Shown here: in pieces, positions 1 to 7,110 of the stretch
Layout of the letters: each line of letters begins with the position of its first letter
How positions within the stretch are numbered: position 1 is the first letter of the stretch
From: an uncultured Polaribacter sp.
Lineage (GTDB): Bacteria; Bacteroidota; Bacteroidia; Flavobacteriales; Flavobacteriaceae
Direction of reading: 5' to 3'
DNA length: 10,619 nucleotides
Assembly (NCBI GenBank): GCA_913050305.1
Contig: CAJXAS010000046.1
Span: 1 to 10,619 of the forward strand
Made by a program: the position numbers and the translations under genes
Notes under the pieces: generated by a model
Seen by the model: the letters and a program-made list of their open reading frames with translations, nothing else
Told to the model about the DNA's origin: nothing
Database searches by the model: none

Positions 1-2101
1 CTTAAAAAATGGTTACGCAAAAAAGCAAGCGATTACTATTCAGGAACTAAATAAATTAGAGATTGGAGATTATGTGACCCATATGGATCATGGAATTGGA
101 AAATTTGGGGGTTTACAGAAAATTGATGTTCAAGGTAAAAAGCAAGAAGCAATTAAGCTTGTCTATGGAGAAAGAGATATTTTGTATGTAAGTATTCACT
201 CGCTTCATAAGATTTCTAAATTCAACGGAAAAGACGGAAAAACTCCAAAAATTTACAAATTAGGTTCTGGTGCTTGGAAAAAAATTAAGCAAAAAACAAA
301 AGCAAGAGTTAAGCATGTTGCATTTAACTTAATTCAATTATATGCAAAAAGAAAGCTTCAAAAAGGCTTTGCTTTTGGACCAGATACACACATTCAGCAT
401 GAACTAGAGGGAAGTTTTATATATGAAGATACACCAGATCAATTTAAATCTACACAGGATGTAAAAAATGATATGGAAAAAGAGCAACCTATGGATCGCT
501 TGGTTTGTGGTGATGTTGGTTTTGGTAAAACAGAAGTTGCAATTAGAGCCGCTTTTAAAGCAGTAGATAATGGAAAACAAGTAGCTATTTTGGTCCCTAC
601 AACTATCTTGGCTTTTCAGCATTATAAAACATTTACAGAGCGTTTAAAAGATTTTCCTGTAAGGATAGATTATTTGAATAGGTTTAGAACTGCGAAGCAA
701 AAAACAGAGGCTATTAGTGGCGTAAATGATGGGTCTGTAGACATTATTATTGGCACCCATCAGTTAACAAATAAACGTTTAGAATTTAAAAACCTAGGGC
801 TTTTAATTATTGATGAAGAACAAAAATTTGGGGTTGCTGTTAAAGATAAATTAAAAACCTTAAAAGAAAATGTCGACACTCTAACCCTAACTGCTACTCC
901 TATTCCTAGAACGTTGCAATTTAGCTTAATGGCGGCAAGAGATTTATCAATTATAAAAACACCACCACCAAACAGACACCCTATAGAAAGTAATGTAATT
1001 CGTTTTTCTGAGGAAACTATTAGAGATGCAATTTCTTATGAAATTTCACGCGGTGGGCAAGTTTTCTTTATTCATAATAGAATTGAAAACATTAAAGAGG
1101 TTGCTGGATTAATACAAAGATTAGTGCCCTACGCAAAAGTAGGGGTTGGTCACGGACAAATGGAAGGTAAAAAACTCGAGGGATTAATGCTCGGTTTTAT
1201 GAATAACGATTTTGATGTTTTAGTTTCTACTACCATTGTAGAAAGTGGTTTAGATGTGCCAAATGCCAATACCATTTTCATTAACAATGCCAATAACTTC
1301 GGATTGTCTGACTTACATCAAATGCGGGGTAGAGTTGGTAGATCTAATAAGAAAGCATTCTGTTACTTTATTACGCCACCTTATCATATGATGACAGATG
1401 ATGCCAGAAAACGTATTGAGGCATTGGTGTTGTTTTCTGACTTAGGAAGCGGAATTAATATTGCTATGAAAGATTTAGAAATTCGTGGTGCAGGAGATTT
1501 ATTGGGTGGTGAACAAAGTGGATTTATAAATGATATTGGATTTGATACGTACCAAAAGATATTACAAGAAGCTATTGACGAATTAAAAGAAAACGAGTTT
1601 AAAGATTTATATCCAACAGATACTAACAAACCTAAAGAATTTGTAAAAGAAGTAACTATTGATACTGATTTTGAAATTCTATTTCCGGATGATTATATAA
1701 ATTCTATTACAGAAAGATTGGCTTTATATAACAAATTAGGAACGCTCCAAAAAGAAGAGGAATTACTAGTTTTTGAAGCTGAAATTATTGATAGATTTGG
1801 AGAAATACCTACAGAAGTTTGCGATCTTTTAGATTCTGTGCGTATAAAATGGTTGGCAAAAGAACTGGGTCTAGAAAAAATCATTCTAAAACAAAAAAGA
1901 ATGCTTGGTTATTTTGTTGCTAACCAACAAAGCGATTTCTACCAAACACAAGCTTTTTCTAAGATGTTACAGTATGTGAAAAACAATGGTAAAAGCTGTG
2001 TAATGAAAGAGAAAGAAACTAAAAACGGTTTGCGTTTATTAATTACTTTTATAAGAATTGATTCTGTAAAAACAGCACTACATATTCTGAATAAAATTTG
2101 A
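1..2101 (+). CDS. mfd: Transcription-repair coupling factor Mfd, C-terminal ~699 residues (5' end outside window)
   Basis: Mfd is a DNA translocase that removes RNA polymerase stalled at lesions and recruits UvrA for nucleotide excision repair. The reading frame is already open at the left edge (first full codon at base 2), so the GTG at 74 is an internal valine. The visible part starts in the CarD-like RNA polymerase interaction domain (visible residues ~20-75). It then holds a complete superfamily 2 helicase core: Walker A GDVGFGKT (bases 509-532), DEEQ box (812-823), TATP (890-901), ESGLDVP, and motif VI HQMRGRVGRS (1316-1345). The C-terminal TRCF domain (visible ~540-640) follows. About 400-450 N-terminal residues, including the UvrB-like modules, must lie upstream. 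No frameshift or lost motif is seen. The TGA stop overlaps the next ATG, which implies translational coupling. The assignment is very secure. Confidence 0.97.
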   Translation, partial: LKNGYAKKQAITIQELNKLEIGDYVTHMDHGIGKFGGLQKIDVQGKKQEAIKLVYGERDILYVSIHSLHKISKFNGKDGKTPKIYKLGSGAWKKIKQKTKARVKHVAFNLIQLYAKRKLQKGFAFGPDTHIQHELEGSFIYEDTPDQFKSTQDVKNDMEKEQPMDRLVCGDVGFGKTEVAIRAAFKAVDNGKQVAILVPTTILAFQHYKTFTERLKDFPVRIDYLNRFRTAKQKTEAISGVNDGSVDIIIGTHQLTNKRLEFKNLGLLIIDEEQKFGVAVKDKLKTLKENVDTLTLTATPIPRTLQFSLMAARDLSIIKTPPPNRHPIESNVIRFSEETIRDAISYEISRGGQVFFIHNRIENIKEVAGLIQRLVPYAKVGVGHGQMEGKKLEGLMLGFMNNDFDVLVSTTIVESGLDVPNANTIFINNANNFGLSDLHQMRGRVGRSNKKAFCYFITPPYHMMTDDARKRIEALVLFSDLGSGINIAMKDLEIRGAGDLLGGEQSGFINDIGFDTYQKILQEAIDELKENEFKDLYPTDTNKPKEFVKEVTIDTDFEILFPDDYINSITERLALYNKLGTLQKEEELLVFEAEIIDRFGEIPTEVCDLLDSVRIKWLAKELGLEKIILKQKRMLGYFVANQQSDFYQTQAFSKMLQYVKNNGKSCVMKEKETKNGLRLLITFIRIDSVKTALHILNKI

Positions 2102-2970
2102 TGGAAAACGCGCACTTAAAAAATATTTCTGGATTACTTTTAGCTACATTATTTATAAGTACTTCTGGCGTTTTAGGCAGGTATATTGCCATGCCTACAG
2201 AAGTAATTATTTGGTTTAGAGCCTCCATTGCTATGGTTCTTCTATATGTATATTGCAAATACAAAAAGATAGATTTAAGAATAAAATCTCCTAAAGATTA
2301 TAAACCTTTTTTTATAAGCGGTCTACTAATGGCAGTGCATTGGGTTACTTATTTTTATGCCTTAAAACTATCAAATGTAGCTTTAGGTGTTTTATCTTTA
2401 TATACCTTTCCCATTATTATAGCTTTATTAGAGCCGTTATTTTTAAAGGTAAAATTTGACCCAATATACATCCTATTAGGATTAATGGTTTTGACAGGTT
2501 TGTTTATTTTAACGCCAGAATTTAATATCGAAAGCACGCAAGTAAAAGGAATTCTTTTTGGGGTTTTTTCTGCATTTTGTTACGCAGTAAGAGTATTAAT
2601 TTTAAAACAACATGTTGCAAAGTATAATGGTACAATGTTGATGTTTTATCAAACTGTAATTATTACAATTTTACTACTACCAACTTTGTTTTTTATGGAC
2701 ATATCCGGTTTAGAAAGTCAGTTTCCTTATCTTCTTTTATTGGCGTTTTTAACCACAGCAATTGGGCATAGTTTAATGCTGCATTCTTTGAAATTCTTTT
2801 CTGCATCTACCGCAAGTATCATCAGTAGTTTACAACCTATTTTCGGAATTATATTAGCCTTCTTTTTTCTTCAGGAAATACCTACAATGCGCACTTTTTG
2901 GGGAGGAAGTTTAATTCTATTAACCGTTGTTATTGAAAGTGTACGAAGTAGAAATAAATTTAAAGTATAA
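2101..2970 (+). CDS. DMT-superfamily EamA-type transporter
   Basis: A 289-residue inner-membrane protein with about ten hydrophobic segments arranged as two EamA repeats (roughly residues 9-138 and 148-281), the usual size and layout of drug/metabolite transporters. Each repeat ends in the family's conserved stretch: residues 86-117 contain ALKLSNVALGVLSLYTFP, and residues 228-262 contain SASTASIISSLQPIFG followed by LQEIP. The substrate cannot be read from sequence; relatives export amino acids, metabolites or drugs. The chosen start is the ATG at 2101, which shares one base with the mfd stop (TGATG). A TTG at 2098 in the same frame would add one residue and is less likely. It is probably co-transcribed with mfd, although no functional link is evident. 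The family call is secure. Confidence 0.9.
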   Translation: MENAHLKNISGLLLATLFISTSGVLGRYIAMPTEVIIWFRASIAMVLLYVYCKYKKIDLRIKSPKDYKPFFISGLLMAVHWVTYFYALKLSNVALGVLSLYTFPIIIALLEPLFLKVKFDPIYILLGLMVLTGLFILTPEFNIESTQVKGILFGVFSAFCYAVRVLILKQHVAKYNGTMLMFYQTVIITILLLPTLFFMDISGLESQFPYLLLLAFLTTAIGHSLMLHSLKFFSASTASIISSLQPIFGIILAFFFLQEIPTMRTFWGGSLILLTVVIESVRSRNKFKV

Positions 2971-3001
2971 ATACTATTAGAGAACAAGCTTATCACTTAT
3001 T

Positions 3002-3061
3002 AAGCAGCCTGTTTCGGCTATCTTTCGGAAAAAAGCGAGTAGCGAAAGCAGGAAATAGCTT
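3002..3061. repeat. Structured intergenic element: long imperfect hairpin between convergent genes
   Basis: The 99-base gap between the transporter and the convergent gene contains a strong imperfect hairpin. From outside in, the pairs are AAGC/GCTT (3002-3005 with 3058-3061), CCTG/CAGG (3008-3011 with 3049-3052), TTTCG/CGAAA (3012-3016 with 3043-3047), CTA/TAG (3018-3020 with 3040-3042) and CTTT/AAAG (3022-3025 with 3032-3035). Single-base bulges lie at G3048 and G3017. Bases 3001-3060 contain 27 G or C, clearly more than the neighbourhood. No T-run follows the stem on either strand, so it is not a textbook intrinsic terminator. It may be a bidirectional terminator of another kind or a copy of a dispersed palindromic repeat. 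The structure is seen; its role is inferred. Confidence 0.55.
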
Positions 3062-3069
3062 CTAAAAAA

Positions 3070-4137
3070 TTAAAACAAATCTTTATTACTGATATCTAAG
3101 TAGTTCCGTTTTACAAACTCTAAAATAGTTTCTAAAACTTCGCCCATATTATCACAGTCTTTAAACTTTATATCACCAACATATTTAATAAGATGTTTTT
3201 TTAATAATTCTACATTCTCTGGAAATGAAATAGTATCTGCTTTCATGCATTTTATGAGACGTGTAGTTCTTCTTGGCGCAGTAATCATTCTTTTTGCCAT
3301 AAAAGAGCGCTCTTCTATTTTATATTGGTTAATAGAATCATTTTGCAATTTTTTACCCACCATTTCTATCATCTTAAAGTTCTCTTTCATAAACTGTAAG
3401 TTGTATACTTTTAAGTTTCCTTCAAAAGATTGCTGATCGAAATCAATAGCCCTAATTTTATAAATAATTTGATCAAAATCATGCGTTGGTGTTACCACAT
3501 AATTGTATGAACGCATATCTCCTAATAAACGCACTAAACAACGTTCTTTAAATTTTACAAACTCTTTAGCTATTTGAGATTTTTCTAATTCTGTACAGTT
3601 TGGTAAATTCTCTCTAATAAAGTCGTCTCCGGGTATTCCTGCAATATGCTCTTCTATTAAAGTATCTTTAAAAACTAAAAAATTCATATTATGAGGTGAC
3701 AAAATATGCTCTAATTCTAAACCGTAAACACGAGAAGCATCTGCCTTTTTTACATAAAAATAGGTGAAATTATCATTTAAAATGTTTCTAATTTTTATTC
3801 TGAAAGGTTTAGAGTTTCCAAACGTACAGTAATCAATAGCATCTACATTTAAAAACGGAATATTGTCATCATTACCGTCTGAATGCAACTTTGTATAAAT
3901 TTTCTTTAAATTTCTATCAATTTCTTCTCTATCAAATTGAGAAAAATAAGTTCTTACCCACAGCGTGTCTTCATCATTTTTATCGTAAACCGTAACAGAC
4001 CCCTGAAAACGCAATAAATCGTCATAATAAAGCGAAATTTTTGTGTTTCTATTGTAGTTTTTTAAATAGGCATCTAACATTCCATTAATTGGAAATGTAG
4101 GCTTCTTTTTAGACATCAATTTTTTCCCTACCGCCAT
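3070..4137 (-). CDS. Conserved-type hypothetical protein; candidate divergent protein-kinase-fold protein downstream of dprA
   Basis: I do not recognise a named family for this soluble 355-residue protein, which has no signal peptide or membrane segment. Several segments resemble a kinase core in the right order. YVKKAD (128-133) looks like the beta-3 lysine strand and LELEH (140-144) like helix C with its acidic partner. LIEEHIAGIPGDD (160-172) resembles the hinge of aminoglycoside/choline-kinase-like proteins. LGDMRSYN (205-212) matches the catalytic loop, with D207 and N212 five residues apart as in HRDxxxxN. AIDFDQ (230-235) occupies the DFG position. No glycine-rich loop is obvious, and residues 1-110 and 245-355 are unassigned. 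It begins 33 bases after dprA on the same strand, so the two are probably co-transcribed. The ATG at 4137 is used; an in-frame ATG at 4116 is an alternative start. The gene is near certain, its function is a hypothesis. Confidence 0.85.
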   Translation of the reverse strand: MAVGKKLMSKKKPTFPINGMLDAYLKNYNRNTKISLYYDDLLRFQGSVTVYDKNDEDTLWVRTYFSQFDREEIDRNLKKIYTKLHSDGNDDNIPFLNVDAIDYCTFGNSKPFRIKIRNILNDNFTYFYVKKADASRVYGLELEHILSPHNMNFLVFKDTLIEEHIAGIPGDDFIRENLPNCTELEKSQIAKEFVKFKERCLVRLLGDMRSYNYVVTPTHDFDQIIYKIRAIDFDQQSFEGNLKVYNLQFMKENFKMIEMVGKKLQNDSINQYKIEERSFMAKRMITAPRRTTRLIKCMKADTISFPENVELLKKHLIKYVGDIKFKDCDNMGEVLETILEFVKRNYLDISNKDLF

Positions 4138-4170
4138 ATTATCTATTGGTTTTTCTCAAAAATAGGCATA

Positions 4171-5271
4171 TTATACCAATTCAAACATTTTTCCTGGCAA
4201 AGGTTTCGAGACACCTTTTAATTCCATCTGCAATAAAATTGCGGATAATTGGTAAATAGGAATGTTACATTCTAAAGAAATTACATCTAATAATTGCTTT
4301 CCTTTTTCATGCAGTAAATCATAAATTTTCTGTTCATTTTCATTCAACTCTAAAAATAATTGTTGCTGTATTATTTTTGGTTTTTCACTCAAATCCCAAT
4401 TTAGCATTTTTACAATTTCATCTGCAGAGTTTAGCAAAAATGCTCTATTATTTTTAATAAGATTATTACAGCCTTTGCTATATATATCTGAAGTTCTACC
4501 GGGAACTGCAAATACATCTTTATCATAAGAATTCGCAATATCTGCAGTCACCAAAGAGCCACCTTTTACGGCAGATTCTATAATAATTGTAGCTTTAGAA
4601 ATACCTGCAACGATTCTATTTCTTTTTAGGAAATTTTCCCTTAAAGGCACATCATCATGCCAGAACTCGGTTAGAAACCCACCATTTTCATTTACCTGAT
4701 TAATATATTTTTTATGAACTTTCGGATAAATTTGCTCCAAACCATGGGCTAAAACAGCAACTGTTTGCAAATTATTTTTTATTGCAGCCTTGTGCGCGCA
4801 TATATCTACACCATATGCAAAACCACTTATTATTAAAGGGTTGTATTGTGCCAAATCTGCTATTAATTTGTTACAAAAATCACGCCCGTAAGAGCTCATG
4901 TTTCTGGTGCCAACAATAGAAATAATTTTTTGGTTAGAAAAATCGATATTACCGTCTTTAAATAATAAAATAGGACTGTCAATACAATGCTGCAAATTGG
5001 TGGGGTAATCATCTTCTAAAAAATAAGAATACGAAACCGCATTTTCTTTTATATATTTCAACTCCCGGGACGCGCACCTTAGGCTTTCTTCATCAAAAAG
5101 ATGCTTTAAAACATGATTTCCTATTCCGTTTATTTTTGATAAACTAGCTCTTTTTTCTTTAAAAATTTGAGAGACATCTCCCACGTTTACAATAAGTTTC
5201 TTCGCTAAAATATCTCCTACGGCCTTACATTTCTGCAATCTTAAGATAGCGAGCAATTTTTCTTCTTTCAA
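4171..5271 (-). CDS. dprA: DNA-processing protein DprA (Smf)
   Basis: DprA binds incoming single-stranded DNA in the cytoplasm and loads RecA during natural transformation. It is also widely kept in bacteria not known to transform. The 366-residue protein has the standard layout: an N-terminal helix-hairpin-helix region (~1-60, KINGIGNHVLK), a Rossmann-like DNA-binding core (~85-285), and a C-terminal winged-helix domain (~305-366). Core motifs visible are SIVGTRNMSSYG (118-129), SGFAYGVDICAH (149-160), IYPKVH (181-186), RNRIVAGIS (217-225), GGSLVTA (237-243) and VFAVPG (253-258). The start is TTG at 5271: an in-frame TAG lies two codons upstream and no ATG precedes the conserved N-terminus. 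The start region therefore faces the divergently transcribed HU-SPOR gene across 95 bases. It appears to head a two-gene unit with the kinase-like gene. Confidence 0.95.
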   Translation of the reverse strand: MKEEKLLAILRLQKCKAVGDILAKKLIVNVGDVSQIFKEKRASLSKINGIGNHVLKHLFDEESLRCASRELKYIKENAVSYSYFLEDDYPTNLQHCIDSPILLFKDGNIDFSNQKIISIVGTRNMSSYGRDFCNKLIADLAQYNPLIISGFAYGVDICAHKAAIKNNLQTVAVLAHGLEQIYPKVHKKYINQVNENGGFLTEFWHDDVPLRENFLKRNRIVAGISKATIIIESAVKGGSLVTADIANSYDKDVFAVPGRTSDIYSKGCNNLIKNNRAFLLNSADEIVKMLNWDLSEKPKIIQQQLFLELNENEQKIYDLLHEKGKQLLDVISLECNIPIYQLSAILLQMELKGVSKPLPGKMFELV

Positions 5272-5353
5272 TAGCTAACAATTTGAGAACCAATATATAA
5301 AAAATTTGTTAATAATTTTTACAGAAGCTTATCCAACTAGACCTCAAAAATTA

Positions 5354-5361
5354 TATATTTG
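5354..5361 (+). promoter_or_regulatory. Possible -7 promoter element (TATATTTG) just before the HU-SPOR gene
   Basis: TATATTTG fits the Bacteroidota -7 consensus TAnnTTTG. It ends only five bases before the ATG at 5367, so transcription from it would give an almost leaderless mRNA. No TTG -33 element is seen at the usual spacing of about 19 bases upstream, so this may be a chance match in AT-rich DNA. Confidence 0.3.
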
Positions 5362-5366
5362 TTTAT

Positions 5367-6278
5367 ATGAATTTAGCTAACTACATAAACGACTTACTAT
5401 ATAGATACGATTGCGTAATAGTTCCTAATTTTGGAGGTTTTGTTACCCATAGAATTGGAGCTAAATTAAATTCAGATTCGCACACATTTTATCCGCCAAC
5501 AAAACAAATTGCGTTTAATAGTCATCTAAAACATAATGATGGATTATTAACTAATTACGTCGCTTCTGCAGAGCAGATTTCTTTTGAAAAGGCCACTGCA
5601 GCAATATCTTTATCTGTATTAAATTGGCAAAATGAGTTAAAATCTAGCGCATTTCAATTAGATAATTTAGGAACTATTGTGTTGAATAAAAAACAACAAA
5701 TTGTTTTTGAACCAACTAAAGAAATCAATTTTTTAACTACTTCTTTTGGCTTAGCGAATGTGCCAACATCTCTTATTAAAAGAAATGCTACACCAATAAT
5801 ACCTTTGGTTACTGAAGATATCTCTGAGGACAAAAAAGTAATTCCTTTATTTATAAAATACGCTGCTGCTGCTGCCATCTTATTAACATTAAGTTTTGCT
5901 GGATATAATGGTATTCAAGATAATAAGCAGAAAAAAATAGCAATTAATCAGCAGATTGCACTAGAGAAAAAGATACAAACGGCTACGTTTATTATTGCAA
6001 ATCCGTTACCAACCTTAGAACTAAATGTGGTTAAAAAAGTTTCAAAACCATATCATGTTGTTGCCGGTTCTTTTCAATTTCCAGAAAATGCAGATAGAAA
6101 AGTAAAACAACTAATTGCTAAAGGATTCAATGCTCAAATTATTGGTCTTAATAAATGGGGATTAACCCAGGTTGCTTTTAATAGTTACGCAAACAGAAAT
6201 GATGCAATTAACAGCTTATATAAAATTAAAAAAACCGTCTCAACAGATGCTTGGTTTTTGGTTAAAGCCATTCAATAG
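5367..6278 (+). CDS. HU (CCDC81-type) and SPOR domain membrane protein
   Basis: A 303-residue protein with three parts. Residues 1-~130 form the HU-like CCDC81-type region, beginning with the characteristic YINDLLYRYDCVIVPNFGGF. A single hydrophobic helix at ~159-180 contains a run of five alanines. A C-terminal SPOR domain (~227-303, starting KPYHVVAGSF) belongs to a family that binds denuded septal peptidoglycan. The combination is known from Bacteroidota but is poorly characterised. The expected topology is a cytoplasmic HU-like domain and a periplasmic SPOR domain, joined by a short charged linker (181-225). Whether the HU-like part still binds DNA cannot be told from sequence; eukaryotic CCDC81-type relatives suggest a possible protein-binding role. 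The ATG at 5367 gives the family's usual N-terminus. The gene is divergent from dprA and is followed 75 bases later by a thioesterase gene. Confidence 0.9.
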   Translation: MNLANYINDLLYRYDCVIVPNFGGFVTHRIGAKLNSDSHTFYPPTKQIAFNSHLKHNDGLLTNYVASAEQISFEKATAAISLSVLNWQNELKSSAFQLDNLGTIVLNKKQQIVFEPTKEINFLTTSFGLANVPTSLIKRNATPIIPLVTEDISEDKKVIPLFIKYAAAAAILLTLSFAGYNGIQDNKQKKIAINQQIALEKKIQTATFIIANPLPTLELNVVKKVSKPYHVVAGSFQFPENADRKVKQLIAKGFNAQIIGLNKWGLTQVAFNSYANRNDAINSLYKIKKTVSTDAWFLVKAIQ

Positions 6279-6281
6279 TTT

Positions 6282-6302
6282 ACACTTTCTTTGTGTTTTT
6301 TA
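6282..6302 (+). terminator. Weak candidate terminator after the HU-SPOR gene
   Basis: ACAC (6282-6285) pairs with GTGT (6293-6296) around a seven-base loop, and a run of T residues follows immediately (6296-6301). The stem is only four pairs, so this is a weak intrinsic terminator at best. Its place right after the stop codon and before a separate promoter-like element favours the reading. Confidence 0.3.
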
Positions 6303-6327
6303 AATCATTTTTAAATGAGTGTTTATG

Positions 6328-6335
6328 TATCTTTG
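6328..6335 (+). promoter_or_regulatory. Bacteroidota -7 promoter element (TATCTTTG) for the thioesterase gene
   Basis: TATCTTTG, followed by CA, is an exact fit to TAnnTTTG and lies 18 bases before the ATG at 6354, a sensible distance for a short leader. No TTG is found at the ideal -33 position; the region upstream is simply T-rich. It suggests that the thioesterase gene has its own promoter rather than relying on read-through. Confidence 0.55.
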
Positions 6336-6353
6336 CATAAAATTTACTTCTAA

Positions 6354-6866
6354 ATGGAAACAAAAACATCTAAAGAATCTTTAACAATTTTAACAGATTT
6401 AGTTTTACCAGGAGAAACTAATTATCTAGATAATCTTTTCGGTGGAGAATTATTAGCAAGAATGGATAGAGCTTGCAGCATCTCTGCACGAAGACACTCT
6501 CGAAGAATTGTAGTTACTGCTTCTGTTAACCATGTAGTCTTTTCTAAAGCAGTTCCCGTGGGCAGTGTTGTAACGTTAGAAGCAAAAGTTTCTAGAGCAT
6601 TTAAATCTTCTATGGAAATTTATGTAGACGTTTGGATTGAAGATAGACAATCTGGTAAAAAAACAAAAGTAAATGAAGGTATTTACACTTTTGTTGCAGT
6701 AGATGAAACTGGAAAACCAGTTGAAATTCCCCAAATAATTCCAGAAACAGCTCTAGAAAAAGAACGTTTTAAAGGTGCCTTAAGGCGTAAACAGCTTAGT
6801 TTAGTTTTAGCAGGGAAATTAAAACCAAACGAAGCTACAGAATTAAAAGCTTTGTTTAATTCATAA
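6354..6866 (+). CDS. Acyl-CoA thioesterase, hotdog fold (YciA/BACH-like)
   Basis: This enzyme is expected to hydrolyse acyl-CoA thioesters to free fatty acid and CoA in the cytoplasm. The 170-residue protein is one hotdog domain (~10-125) with a charged, probably helical C-terminal tail (~128-170). The family signature is clear. N23 and the LFGGELLARMD segment (28-38) match the N-x(n)-GG-x(n)-D pattern, with D38 at the position of the YciA/BACH catalytic aspartate. TASVNHVVFSKAVPVG (55-70) and the SSMEIYVDVW strand (85-94) follow, as in acyl-CoA hydrolases that work as hexamers. The preferred acyl chain cannot be inferred. The start at 6354 is the first ATG after the promoter-like element. 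The gene converges on the EnvC operon. Confidence 0.93.
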   Translation: METKTSKESLTILTDLVLPGETNYLDNLFGGELLARMDRACSISARRHSRRIVVTASVNHVVFSKAVPVGSVVTLEAKVSRAFKSSMEIYVDVWIEDRQSGKKTKVNEGIYTFVAVDETGKPVEIPQIIPETALEKERFKGALRRKQLSLVLAGKLKPNEATELKALFNS

Positions 6867-6914
6867 TTAAAACAATGGTCTATTCTATCTAATATTACGG
6901 CAGGTATTATTTTG

Positions 6915-6936
6915 TTTACAAACTATTCTTTGTAAA
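6915..6936. repeat. Perfect 8-bp inverted repeat
   Basis: TTTACAAA (6915-6922) is mirrored exactly by TTTGTAAA (6929-6936) around the six-base loop CTATTC. It lies 48 bases after the thioesterase stop. It could form a hairpin in RNA from either strand or serve as a protein-binding palindrome. The stem is AT-rich, with one G-C pair, and no T-run follows, so a terminator role is uncertain. Confidence 0.45.
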
Positions 6937-7065
6937 TAGGAACCTCTATAACCATGTTAGAGAAAGATAGTGCGAATAACATTACTTGAGGAAATTTAGA
7001 ATATTGGTGTATTTTTTATCACTTTAAGAACACCTGAAAAAAACTAAGCAACTTGCCAAATTCTA

Positions 7066-7081
7066 TTATTCTTCAGAATAA
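7066..7081. repeat. Small 6-bp inverted repeat after the EnvC-like gene
   Basis: TTATTC (7066-7071) pairs with GAATAA (7076-7081) around the four-base loop TTCA. It lies about 30 bases beyond the stop codon of the EnvC-like gene (minus strand). It could contribute to 3' end formation but lacks a following T-run, and short AT-rich palindromes are common by chance here. Confidence 0.3.
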
Positions 7082-7110
7082 CATTATATAGGCTCCCAGA
7101 CAAAAATAAA

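Larger units (their letters stand above)
6867..7110. other. Convergent intergenic region without a gene
   Basis: These 244 bases separate the 3' ends of the thioesterase gene and the EnvC-like gene. No convincing coding frame, remnant gene or RNA gene is seen. The only structures are two small inverted repeats, listed separately. Neither is followed by a convincing T-run, so termination of both transcripts is unexplained. Confidence 0.6.

Noticed and set aside
74..76. GTG as the start of mfd
   Set aside because: The upstream in-frame codons encode IGDY leading into the CarD-like domain, so the GTG is an internal valine.
404..2264. Several short minus-strand open frames opposite mfd and the transporter gene
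   Set aside because: All overlap conserved coding sequence on the other strand, and their translations have no domain-like features.
5272..5366. Promoter for dprA in the divergent gap, with TATATTGG on the minus strand as a candidate
   Set aside because: It misses the TTTG part of the consensus and has no -33 partner at a suitable distance, so I did not list it as a feature.
5862..5876. GCT repeated four times followed by GCC, as a possible slippage tract
   Set aside because: It encodes alanines in the transmembrane helix of the HU-SPOR protein and keeps the frame; it is too short to argue for phase variation.
7006..7034. GGTGT/ACACC inverted repeat with a 19-base loop
   Set aside because: Five pairs around a long unpaired loop are weak and not followed by a T-run; likely chance.
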